Of a stretch of DNA of 6,112 bases, positions 1 through 5,093 are shown in pieces. Positions within the stretch are counted from its first letter, which is position 1; every line of letters starts with the position of its first letter. The notes beneath the pieces are model-generated. The model was not told where the DNA came from, searched no databases, and worked only from the letters and a program-made list of their open reading frames with translations. The position numbers and the translations under genes were made by a program. The DNA comes from Peptoniphilus_A sp022767005 (GTDB lineage Bacteria > Bacillota > Clostridia > Tissierellales > Peptoniphilaceae), in the NCBI RefSeq assembly GCF_050315115.1, contig NZ_JBNPOJ010000037.1:1-6112 (forward strand), given 5' to 3'.

Positions 1-58
1 CTCTTTTTTATGTTCAAATTAATCATTAAAACTCAAAAATACTATAAAAAATAAAAAT

Positions 59-71
59 TTTGGTTACCAAA
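59..71. repeat. 13-bp odd palindrome TTTGGT-T-ACCAAA
   Basis: This is a perfect 6-bp inverted repeat around a single central T. It has no T-tract and no long stem, so it is not a terminator. It is the size of a half-operator or the core of a recombinase site. Its function is unknown and chance is possible in AT-rich DNA, although the GGT/ACC arms make it less trivial than an A/T-only palindrome. Confidence 0.4.
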
Positions 72-101
72 GAGGGCAAATTTTCCTTTATAAAGTGAGG
101 G

Positions 102-135
102 GTATTTTGTCATCTTTCTATAAAAATCAAAATAC
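102..135. repeat. inverted repeat GTATTTTG / CAAAATAC
   Basis: Perfect 8-bp arms at 102-109 and 128-135 are separated by 18 bp, and G-T pairs at 100-101 with 136-137 could lengthen the stem. Imperfect inverted repeats of this overall size (about 35-40 bp) are what a dimeric serine recombinase binds at an att site. The position about 300 bp before the recombinase start fits that idea, but there is no second copy in the window to confirm it. A regulatory site for the small gene downstream is the alternative. Confidence 0.4.
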
Positions 136-153
136 TTTGAAGTGCCAATATTA

Positions 154-183
154 TTGAAGATGCTTAGGTGAGATTAGTATATT
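154..183 (+). promoter_or_regulatory. possible sigma-A-type promoter for the SHOCT-like gene
   Basis: TTGAAG at 154-159 resembles a -35 box, and TATATT at 178-183 resembles a -10 box, with an 18-bp spacer. It lies about 55 bp before the ATG at 237. In DNA this AT-rich such matches are frequent, so this is a weak call. Confidence 0.3.
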
Positions 184-236
184 TTAAATCTAAACAACTT
201 ACCAAGGCAAAAAATTAACTTACACAGGAGGTTAAA

Positions 237-374
237 ATGGAAGCAATAAAGATTTATAGTATGAGACTTGCAATGTTATGTAGACTTTATGATCTTAAAT
301 TAATTAATGATAAGGAATACACAAAAATTAAGAACAAGTTAGAAAATGATTATAAGAAGATGGATAGAAAGTAG
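237..374 (+). CDS. small SHOCT-like protein preceding the recombinase (45 aa)
   Basis: A 45-codon frame runs from ATG 237 to TAG 372-374, with an AGGAGG ribosome binding site 5 bases before the start. The protein is basic and predicted helical. Residues 14-41 (LCRLYDLKLINDKEYTKIKNKLENDYKK) read like the SHOCT/short C-terminal helical motif, with the pattern hydrophobic-x-x-Leu-x-x-x-x-x-Ile-x-x-x-Glu-Tyr/Phe-x-x-x-Lys-x-x-Leu. Very small proteins of this kind are often found just before large serine recombinase genes in Firmicutes mobile elements. Their role is unproven; helping the recombinase, for instance in directionality or stability, is inference. The gene ends 55 bp before the recombinase ATG on the same strand, so read-through transcription is likely. 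It has no catalytic residues or membrane segment. The frame is well supported by the ribosome binding site and by the context. Confidence 0.75.
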   Translation: MEAIKIYSMRLAMLCRLYDLKLINDKEYTKIKNKLENDYKKMDRK

Positions 375-383
375 TTAATCTCG

Positions 384-392
384 TGATATAAT
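384..392 (+). promoter_or_regulatory. extended -10 promoter of the recombinase gene
   Basis: TG-A-TATAAT at 384-392 is a perfect extended -10 element placed just after the stop codon of the small gene. The region about 17 bp upstream (364-369, ATAGAA) is a poor -35 box, as is usual for extended -10 promoters. Transcription would start near 399, giving a leader of roughly 30 bases with the GGAGG ribosome binding site at 421-425. The recombinase could thus be made independently of the small gene. Confidence 0.55.
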
Positions 393-429
393 AACACTGT
401 AGAAAGATACAAAATGGGAAGGAGGTAAA

Positions 430-2202
430 ATGAATACTAAAGTAAAAGTAATAAAAGCTTCAAATACTGGAGCTAGAAATAGAAATTCACTACATTTAGA
501 TTTAAAACGTGTTGCAGCATATTGTCGAGTTAGCACTGATAGTAAAGACCAACTTGAATCATATAAATCGCAAGTTGATTATTATACAAATCTAATAAAA
601 AATAATAAGAATTGGACTTTGGCTGGTATATATGCAGATGAAGCAACAACAGGAACAACTGCTACTAAAAGAGCAGATTTCATGAGACTAATAAGTGATT
701 GCCAAAATGGAGATATAGACATGATAATTACTAAATCTATATCAAGATTTGCAAGAAATACATTAGATACCTTAAAGTATGTAAGACTATTAAAGGAAAA
801 CAATGTTGGTGTAGTATTTGAAGAAGAAAATATAGATACTTTGACAATGGATGGAGAGCTATTACTAACAATATTAAGTTCAGTAGCTCAACAAGAAGTA
901 GAAAATACCTCAGCCCATGTAAAAAAAGGACTGAAAATGAAAATGGAAAAGGGGGAGCTTATTGGTTTTCAAGGTTGCCTTGGATACGACTATGATCCTA
1001 CAACAAAAAGTATCTCTATAAATGAAGAAGAAGCTAAGATTGTTAGATACATCTTTAAAAGATATTTAGAGGGCAATGGTGGCTCAGTCATTGGCAGGGA
1101 ACTAGAAGAACAAGGATATCTCACCCCTAGAGGTAAAACAAAATGGTCTGATACTACAGTGTTGGGAATAATTAAAAATGAAAAGTATATTGGAGATATA
1201 CTAATGGGAAAAACTTTTACAGTTGATCCTATAACAAAAAGAAGACTAGCAAACTTTGGTGAATCTGATAAATACCACATTGAAAATCATCACGAGCCAA
1301 TTATATCAAAAGAAGACTTTGAAAAAGCACAAGAGATCAGACTCAGGAGAGCACAAAATAGAAACACTATTGCTAACAAGGATAGAAAAAGAGAAAAACT
1401 ATCAAGGCAATATGCTTTTTCAAGTATGCTGGAATGTGGATTTTGTGGTGAAATACTTTCAAGAAGAACTTGGCACACAAGTTCAATTTACAAAAAAATT
1501 AACTGGCAATGTATAAGGTCAACAAAAAAAGGTAAAAAATATTGCCCTAATTCAAAGGGAATACAAGAAGCAGCAATAGAAAAAGCATTTGTTGAAAGCT
1601 ATAGGCAATTATGCCATGCAGATTCAACAGTAATAGATGACCTTTTAAAAATTGTAGAAGAAGAAATAAATGATAATACTTTAGTCAAAGATTTGAAAAA
1701 GATAGAAAACCAATTAAATAGAATCATTAGTCAAGAAAGAAAGTTAGTTGATCTTCATTTAGAAGATAGTATAGATGAAGAAGTTTATGCTAAAAAGTAT
1801 AAAAAACTTACAAAGCAAAAAGAAAAATTACTTGATGAAAAGAAAACACTAGAGCTAACCATCAAAGATGAAAACTCTATTAAAGAAAGATTAAAGCAAT
1901 TTAAAAAGATCTTAGAGAATAGAGAAATTATAGAGGAATTTAACAGAACAGTATTTGAAAGCATAGTTGATAAAGTCGTGGTGGGTAGAATCGACAAAGA
2001 CGGAACAGTTCATCCATATGACTTAACATTCTATTTCAAAACAGGAGTTAAAGATAGTCAAGATTCTAATAACTTTAAAGATAAAAGAAAAAATGCCAAA
2101 GACAATGACATTAATAAATTGTGTTCCTACAAGAATGACGAGGATAAAAAATTATGTTCCCAATCAAAAGACAACGCATTCAGAATCTGTGGCTCTTCTT
2201 AA
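430..2202 (+). CDS. large serine recombinase (site-specific integrase/transposase of a mobile element)
   Basis: This 590-residue protein has the full layout of a large serine recombinase, which cuts and rejoins attachment-site DNA through a phosphoserine link to integrate and excise an element. The N-terminal catalytic resolvase domain spans about 27-175. It carries YCRVS, with the nucleophile Ser35 and Arg33, then SISRFARN with Arg106 and Arg109, and QQEVEN at 154-159. The 'recombinase' DNA-binding domain follows at about 180-300 (GxLGYDYD, TPRGKTKW, IIKNEKYIGD). A zinc ribbon has Cys336-x2-Cys339 and Cys361/Cys372. A charged coiled coil covers about 405-490, and the conserved SIVDKVVVGRIDKDG strand follows. 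The tail (541-590) is lysine-rich with a degenerate repeat (KLCS at 563 and 574) and a final CGSS. The length is normal for the class and all catalytic residues are present, so the gene appears intact. The start at 430 is fixed by GGAGG five bases before the ATG. The SHOCT-like gene precedes it and a terminator follows. The target site cannot be read from the protein alone. Confidence 0.96.
   Translation: MNTKVKVIKASNTGARNRNSLHLDLKRVAAYCRVSTDSKDQLESYKSQVDYYTNLIKNNKNWTLAGIYADEATTGTTATKRADFMRLISDCQNGDIDMIITKSISRFARNTLDTLKYVRLLKENNVGVVFEEENIDTLTMDGELLLTILSSVAQQEVENTSAHVKKGLKMKMEKGELIGFQGCLGYDYDPTTKSISINEEEAKIVRYIFKRYLEGNGGSVIGRELEEQGYLTPRGKTKWSDTTVLGIIKNEKYIGDILMGKTFTVDPITKRRLANFGESDKYHIENHHEPIISKEDFEKAQEIRLRRAQNRNTIANKDRKREKLSRQYAFSSMLECGFCGEILSRRTWHTSSIYKKINWQCIRSTKKGKKYCPNSKGIQEAAIEKAFVESYRQLCHADSTVIDDLLKIVEEEINDNTLVKDLKKIENQLNRIISQERKLVDLHLEDSIDEEVYAKKYKKLTKQKEKLLDEKKTLELTIKDENSIKERLKQFKKILENREIIEEFNRTVFESIVDKVVVGRIDKDGTVHPYDLTFYFKTGVKDSQDSNNFKDKRKNAKDNDINKLCSYKNDEDKKLCSQSKDNAFRICGSS
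2110..2176 (+). repeat. degenerate 33-bp tandem repeat in the recombinase 3' end
   Basis: The last part of the recombinase gene encodes two similar segments, INKLCSYKND (561-570) and DKKLCSQSKD (572-581), whose KLCS motifs are exactly 11 residues (33 bp) apart. At DNA level they share AAATTgTGTTCC against AAATTaTGTTCC. A further TCCCAATCA match links 2158-2166 with 2277-2285, just past the gene. The tail lies outside the conserved domains and could be a structural tail or DNA shaped by a recombination site. The repeat itself is visible; the meaning is inference. Confidence 0.5.
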
Positions 2203-2240
2203 CAAAATTAAATAAACAATTTATAAGGACTTTTGGGTTT

Positions 2241-2270
2241 AAGAAATACCCTTAGGTATTTTTTTATTTA
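2241..2270 (+). terminator. rho-independent terminator of the recombinase gene
   Basis: The stem AAATACC (2244-2250) pairs with GGTATTT (2255-2261) around a CTTA loop. The stem can grow to 10 pairs by adding A-T, A-T and G-T pairs at 2241-2243 and 2262-2264. A T-rich run follows to 2270. It sits 39 bp after the stop codon and closes the + strand module. Confidence 0.75.
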
Positions 2271-2301
2271 TTTGTGTCCCAATCATTTTTATAAATTATC
2301 A

Positions 2302-2351
2302 TAAATAAGAAAATAAGCAAAGTACAAAATATAAGTTTTATCCTTTGCTTA
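2302..2351 (-). terminator. possible rho-independent terminator of the minus-strand operon
   Basis: Read on the minus strand, AAGCAAAG (2350-2343) pairs with CTTTGCTT (2322-2315) around a 20-base loop that can itself fold as AAAA/TTTT. The 3' side continues ATTTTCTTATTT, an interrupted U-rich tail. It begins 25 bp after the stop of the membrane-protein gene and faces the recombinase terminator, which is what convergent units usually need. Confidence 0.6.
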
Positions 2352-2375
2352 ATTGTTAGTTTATTGTTTTAAATA

Positions 2376-2846
2376 TTAATCGTAAGGAATGATATAGGAT
2401 GGATTATTGAGGATTTTTTTTAACTCTTCTAAAAGAACAGGCAAAAATTCTGTGTAAGCTTTTCCTCCTGCTGGATAAAAAAGTTTTTCTATTTCATGTA
2501 GAGATTGTAAACCGGATTGGCTGAATTCCAAAAATAGACTAAGCAAAATAGGGATAAGGGGCAATAAAGCTAAGACCAAAAAGTAGACCAAGTGGGCTCT
2601 TGCGTTTTCTCTATCTTTTTTCAAAAAGAAAAACAAAGTTGAGAAAAGTAAGTACCAAAAGAGAATAAATCCTACTATTAAGCCTATAATTGAAAGCAGA
2701 ATGAAGAAAATTCGAAATAGCCATTGATATGTAGGACCCTGAAAAAACATAGCCAAAGCAGAGTTTAGAGGACTGATTAAAAATAGAAAAATTCCTATTT
2801 TAATAAGCCTATAATAGTTTATATGAGGAAATTTGATTTTATTCAT
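2376..2846 (-). CDS. small integral membrane protein of unknown family (156 aa)
   Basis: I do not recognise the family. The protein has three strongly hydrophobic segments, at about residues 12-34, 44-75 (long enough for one or two passes) and 86-107. A short basic loop lies between the last two (KKDRENARAH, 76-85). A soluble C-terminal tail of about 50 residues follows and contains an acidic/leucine helix (LLEELKKILNN). There are no cysteines and no catalytic motif. The ATG at 2846 has a weak AGGA ribosome binding site 8 bases upstream. Its start is only 15 bp after the stop of the secreted-protein gene, so the two genes are almost certainly cotranscribed and may work together at the cell envelope. 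A membrane partner or immunity-like protein for the secreted product is possible, but nothing in the sequence shows this. A candidate terminator follows. Confidence 0.8.
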   Translation of the reverse strand: MNKIKFPHINYYRLIKIGIFLFLISPLNSALAMFFQGPTYQWLFRIFFILLSIIGLIVGFILFWYLLFSTLFFFLKKDRENARAHLVYFLVLALLPLIPILLSLFLEFSQSGLQSLHEIEKLFYPAGGKAYTEFLPVLLEELKKILNNPSYIIPYD

Positions 2847-2861
2847 GTATATATCCTAGGA

Positions 2862-3878
2862 TTATTCTAAATTACGTTCAATTACAAGTCCATCAATATA
2901 CACATTAAATGTATGAGTATTATTTATGGGGTTTAAAAATTGAATAAGGTAATTGTACATAGTGTTAAAATCATAGACATCATATAGGCGAAAAAATGTT
3001 TTACCATAGTACATTCTATGATAACGTAAGTTTGTTGTACCATGAATTGCAAGCCCTAAATCTGAGTTTAAAGCGAACTCAAAATGGAATCCATCTTGAT
3101 TTAACTCGTCATTTCCAGAATAACCAAAGTTTGCCACATCTAAATTAAATTGGGAAACATACATTCCTTGTTTTATATTTGATTCAATGCCATATCCATC
3201 ATATCTATTTACAAGTTGAGCAGGATAACCTACAATATTAAATCTTAGGTCAGAAGGAGAAGAAGTAAGAGAATGATTATAAAAATGATAAGAAATAGGA
3301 AGTCGATTTACCCTAAATATACCTCTAATAGCCGAGATACTAGATGTTTGGGATAAAGAATTAAAATATTGTTCTTTTAATTCCTTAGGTATAGAAGGGA
3401 AAGCTGCATTTACGGTTTGCTTAAGAACCTCATTATCTGTTTTTAAGCAATTCAAAGCAAAAATATAATCGGAAGTTGCTTCAGATTTATGAAATTTAGA
3501 AATTTCTAATGGAATATCTGTATGTATATGTACTTCAGGAATTTTGGATTTTTTAGATGGGATAGTAATCATTTTTTTAGAATAATTTTCAAGTGCATCA
3601 AAATATTTTATCCTATATTCTAAAGGTATGAAGGAAATTTTATTTTGTATCATAGAATCAACAAATTGTTCGTCATTACGACCAATTTCAGGAGTCCACT
3701 CTATAACATTGCTATCTAAAGGTTCAAAAATAACGTTGTCAAAGTAATTAAAATTTTCACTTAATGCATGACATGAATTGAAAAAATTCAAAGATAGGAC
3801 ACATAAAACCAATGTAAATAAAAACACAAATATTTTTTTTATATTTATTCTCCTTTCAAGATAATGAAAATACAACAA
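2862..3878 (-). CDS. secreted protein of unknown family, first gene of a two-gene operon (338 aa; probably 326 aa from an ATA start)
   Basis: I do not recognise the family. A clear Sec signal peptide is present: KKIFVFLFTLVLCVLSLNFF followed by NSCHA-LS, with type I cleavage likely after Ala38 of the long form. The Cys at 36 lacks a good lipobox, so a lipoprotein is less likely. The mature part (about 300 residues) has a helical, lysine-rich first half and a second half rich in aromatic residues, Gly and Asn with a beta-strand look (about 200-338, for example FNIVGYPAQLVNRYDGYG and FHFEFALNSDLGLAIHG). No transmembrane segment or anchor follows the signal, so release outside the membrane is expected. 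The coordinates give the longest frame with a conventional start (TTG 3878), which has no ribosome binding site. GAAAGGAG at 3857-3850 instead points to ATA 3842-3840, giving MKKIFVFL, an ideal signal-peptide start. Either ATA is used or the start codon has mutated. The small membrane protein gene follows after 15 bp. Surface or envelope function is inference. Confidence 0.8.
   Translation of the reverse strand: MLYFHYLERRINIKKIFVFLFTLVLCVLSLNFFNSCHALSENFNYFDNVIFEPLDSNVIEWTPEIGRNDEQFVDSMIQNKISFIPLEYRIKYFDALENYSKKMITIPSKKSKIPEVHIHTDIPLEISKFHKSEATSDYIFALNCLKTDNEVLKQTVNAAFPSIPKELKEQYFNSLSQTSSISAIRGIFRVNRLPISYHFYNHSLTSSPSDLRFNIVGYPAQLVNRYDGYGIESNIKQGMYVSQFNLDVANFGYSGNDELNQDGFHFEFALNSDLGLAIHGTTNLRYHRMYYGKTFFRLYDVYDFNTMYNYLIQFLNPINNTHTFNVYIDGLVIERNLE
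3840..3857 (-). promoter_or_regulatory. ribosome binding site aimed at an ATA start codon
   Basis: On the minus strand GAAAGGAG (3857-3850) is followed 7 bases later by ATA-AAA-AAA-ATA. No ATG, GTG or TTG lies at usable spacing; the next is GTG 22 bases away, inside the signal peptide. The strong ribosome binding site and the signal-peptide start both place initiation at this ATA. Confidence 0.6.
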
Positions 3879-3889
3879 TAATCTTTCAT
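3845..3889 (-). other. possible 14-codon leader ORF overlapping the ribosome binding site
   Basis: ATG 3889 to TAA 3845 encodes MKDYCCIFIILKGE in a different frame from the secreted protein. Its Lys-Gly-Glu codons are the ribosome binding site of that gene, and its stop ends 2 bases before the presumed ATA start. Such a layout could support reinitiation on a weak start codon. It has only a weak GGA upstream, and the candidate promoter at 3894-3922 would start transcription very near or after its ATG, so it may be accidental. Confidence 0.25.
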
Positions 3890-3893
3890 TTTA

Positions 3894-3922
3894 TATATCC
3901 AAAAGCAATGTTTTTTAAACAA
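3894..3922 (-). promoter_or_regulatory. possible promoter of the secreted/membrane protein operon
   Basis: On the minus strand TTGTTT (3922-3917) and GATATA (3899-3894) are separated by 17 bp, giving a start of transcription about 30 bases before the ribosome binding site. Both boxes are imperfect and the DNA is very AT-rich, so other placements are possible. Confidence 0.35.
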
Positions 3923-3971
3923 TCACATTGAAAAAATGTTTTATAATTATTAAATAAATATATAGACATAG

Positions 3972-4014
3972 AGTTCATATATTACATTTAAGTCAGCATT
4001 TGAAGTTCATATAT
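3972..4014. repeat. 11-bp direct repeat AGTTCATATAT, start-to-start 32 bp
   Basis: Identical copies lie at 3972-3982 and 4004-4014, three helical turns apart, with CATTTAAGT/CATTTGAAGT between and before them (3985-3993, 3997-4006). Tandem sites on one DNA face are typical of regulator binding. They lie about 95-140 bp upstream of the minus-strand operon start, so activator sites for that operon are conceivable. No regulator can be named. Confidence 0.4.
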
Positions 4015-4396
4015 AAGACTAATAAGAATTAAAAGTAGATCTAAAATATAGTTAACAGTACAATATAAACCTCCTTAATACAGAACGAAGGTGTGTTTTT
4101 GAATGAAGAAATTAGCCATAAAGCGTATTATAATGCTTATTCCATAATTATTACATCATAATAATTTAGCAGCTTTCAAATAAAAAAACAATTAAATATT
4201 TAAGCAAACAATAAATACAAATTCATAGAAATTAATATAAAATTTACTTTGAAGGTGTTAGAATAAGAGATGTAAATTAAATTTCACGCATATAGAACAA
4301 ACTCATTTAAAGGAAAATATGATAAATAACGAATAATTTATTTAAAATTTTCACTAGATAATAATATTTTAGACTTATAATAAATCACATGTTAGT

Positions 4397-4414
4397 TATG
4401 GAAATATTCCCATA
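4397..4414. repeat. 18-bp near-perfect palindrome TATGGAAATATTCCCATA
   Basis: Sixteen of 18 positions are symmetric; the only mismatch is one symmetric pair. It overlaps the FPYT codons of the methyltransferase-like remnant and could be an operator or part of a recombinase site, or simply a coincidence of the codons. Confidence 0.35.
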
Positions 4415-4500
4415 TACGAGGCTTTTGAAAAACATTGAAATTTATCCATACTGACCGCTCAAGGCACTTGGAGAATGTAGTATTGATGTCAAGAAAATAA
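4398..4500 (+). pseudogene. decayed C-terminal tail of an RlmD/RumA-type 23S rRNA uracil methyltransferase
   Basis: 4398-4421 encodes MEIFPYTR in one frame. 4465-4500 encodes HLENVVLMSRK and a TAA stop in another frame. Skipping 43 bp between the two AGG triplets (4419-4421 and 4462-4464) joins them as FPYTRHLENVVLMSRK. That matches the conserved C-terminal end of RlmD/TrmA-family uracil-5 methyltransferases, where F-P-x-T-x-H-V/L-E-x-V-V-L-L/M-S is the usual pattern. The joining also repairs the frame. The 43-bp segment holds a second, degenerate GAAATTTATCCATAC version of GAAATATTCCCATA. Upstream the frame is open only back to 4365, so the catalytic part of the enzyme is absent. This is a fragment, not a gene. 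The 3' ends of rum-type genes are known integration sites of mobile elements, so this may be an old junction. The family call rests on a short motif recognised by eye. Confidence 0.45.
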
Positions 4501-4524
4501 AATTATAGATTGTAATATCAAAAA

Positions 4525-4956
4525 GTGAAATTAACAACAGCTTGTGAGGTGAGTTATATTAAAAGGAAAAAAATACTAAAAATTCTATTAGTTATATATA
4601 TAATTTTGCTATGTTGGTTGATGCTATTCAAGCTTGGATTTTTCATTAGTGGAATTAGGAGAGTAAGAGAAATTAATTTAGTACCTTTTAGATATGACAA
4701 TGTTATAGAAGGCGATTTGTTTTGGTTAGAACCAATATTTAATATGGTGGCTTTTTTACCTTTTGGCATTTTATTAAGAAAATTGGATTGTAATATCAAA
4801 TTTGGATTCTGTATATTTTTATTAGTTAGTTTATTTTTTGAAACTGTGCAATTTATTTTTTCAATTGGAGTTTCAGATACGACTGATATAATAACCAATG
4901 TTATGGGTGGAGTTGTTGGTATGTTAATAGTTGATATTTTAGATAAAAATAAATAG
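4525..4956 (+). CDS. VanZ-family membrane protein (143 aa; probably 132 aa from an ATT start)
   Basis: This is a small integral membrane protein of the VanZ-like family. In numbering from GTG 4525, segments lie at about 18-38, 71-86, 92-113 and 122-137. Family motifs are INLVPF (50-55), N73-x3-F77-x-P79-x-G81 (NMVAFLPFG), E106-x2-Q109 (ETVQF) and D118-x2-D121-x3-N125-x2-GG (SDTTDIITNVMGG). The founding VanZ gives low-level teicoplanin resistance, but most family members have no tested role. With no vanHAX-type genes here, resistance should not be assumed. GTG 4525 has no ribosome binding site. GAGGTGAG at 4546-4553 points to ATT 4558, which would give MKRKKILKILLVIYI, a typical VanZ start. 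The gene therefore seems to start at ATT or to have a damaged start codon. The frame is otherwise complete. It follows the methyltransferase remnant by only 24 bp and precedes the MerR gene by 188 bp; the latter has its own promoter. Confidence 0.88.
   Translation: MKLTTACEVSYIKRKKILKILLVIYIILLCWLMLFKLGFFISGIRRVREINLVPFRYDNVIEGDLFWLEPIFNMVAFLPFGILLRKLDCNIKFGFCIFLLVSLFFETVQFIFSIGVSDTTDIITNVMGGVVGMLIVDILDKNK
4546..4560 (+). promoter_or_regulatory. ribosome binding site aimed at an ATT start codon
   Basis: GAGGTGAG (4546-4553) is a near-full match to the anti-Shine-Dalgarno sequence and sits 8 bases (counted from GAGG) before ATT 4558-4560. The GTG inside this motif (4549) and the upstream GTG (4525) have no ribosome binding site of their own. 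Initiation at ATT gives an N-terminus typical of the family. Confidence 0.6.
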
Positions 4957-5016
4957 CATATAAAATCATTATATGGAAAAGATAATGATGAAAAAATACT
5001 AAGTTATCTATTTTTC
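4957..5016 (+). other. weak hairpins after the VanZ gene
   Basis: CATATAA (4957-4963) pairs with TTATATG (4969-4975), but no T-run follows. AGATAA (4980-4985) pairs with TTATCT (5004-5009), followed by ATTTTTC. Either could slow transcription, and the second is the better terminator candidate, but both stems are A/T-rich and weak. Confidence 0.25.
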
Positions 5017-5055
5017 AAGTTAAAGAATTATAGAAATTAATTATTTTTGGTAAAG

Positions 5056-5089
5056 TAATATTTGGCGGGAAGTTAAATAATAAATATTA
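5056..5089. repeat. inverted repeat TAATATTT / AAATATTA upstream of the MerR promoter
   Basis: Perfect 8-bp arms lie at 5056-5063 and 5082-5089, with an 18-base gap that includes the only GC-rich bases nearby (GGCGGGAAG). The right arm ends 4 bp before the -35 box at 5094. It may be an accessory regulatory site; chance is possible with A/T-only arms. Confidence 0.3.
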
Positions 5090-5093
5090 GTAT

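Larger units (their letters stand above)
1..236. other. AT-rich leader region before the recombinase module
   Basis: No coding sequence can be supported here on either strand. The stretch is very AT-rich and holds a 13-bp odd palindrome (59-71), a longer inverted repeat (102-109 with 128-135), a possible promoter (154-183) and the strong AGGAGG ribosome binding site (226-231) of the first small gene. Large serine recombinase genes commonly lie next to one end of their element, so an attachment site could be in this stretch. I cannot prove this, because no copy of any sequence here recurs elsewhere in the window. Confidence 0.5.
3890..4391. other. gene-poor, very AT-rich spacer with decayed traces
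   Basis: About 500 bp with no convincing gene on either strand; stop codons are dense in all frames. What can be seen: 11-bp direct repeats (3972-3982 and 4004-4014); an orphan minus-strand AAGGAGG (4077-4071) followed by frames of at most seven codons; and a plus-strand GAAGGTG (4088-4094) before a 20-codon TTG frame (4099-4161, LNEEISHKAYYNAYSIIITS) that may be a worn gene fragment. An AAAGGA before a five-codon frame lies near 4309-4336. The leftover ribosome binding sites without genes suggest erosion of former genes, as expected in the interior or edge of a mobile region. Confidence 0.5.

Noticed and set aside
1256..1516. 86-codon plus-strand frame inside the recombinase gene
   Set aside because: It is an out-of-frame reading through the zinc-ribbon coding region; the recombinase frame is intact and explains this DNA.
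3761..3790. Lipoprotein signal in the secreted protein
   Set aside because: The residues before the cysteine (Phe-Asn-Ser-Cys) do not form a proper lipobox; cleavage after Cys-His-Ala by signal peptidase I fits better.
3906..3930. CAATG/CATTG hairpin upstream of the minus-strand operon
   Set aside because: Only five pairs with a 15-base A/T-rich gap, expected by chance in this composition.
4099..4161. 20-codon TTG-started gene
   Set aside because: It is too short and has no conserved pattern I can confirm; recorded only as a possible remnant in the spacer entry.
4554..4898. Long reading frame opposite the VanZ gene
   Set aside because: It is the antisense shadow of a gene with clear family motifs, with no ribosome binding site or protein-like features of its own. 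The frames opposite or overlapping the recombinase and MerR genes were rejected for the same reason.
4525..4956. Glycopeptide resistance determinant
   Set aside because: VanZ-like proteins are widespread and mostly untested; no vanHAX, vanRS or vanY genes are present, so resistance is not supported.
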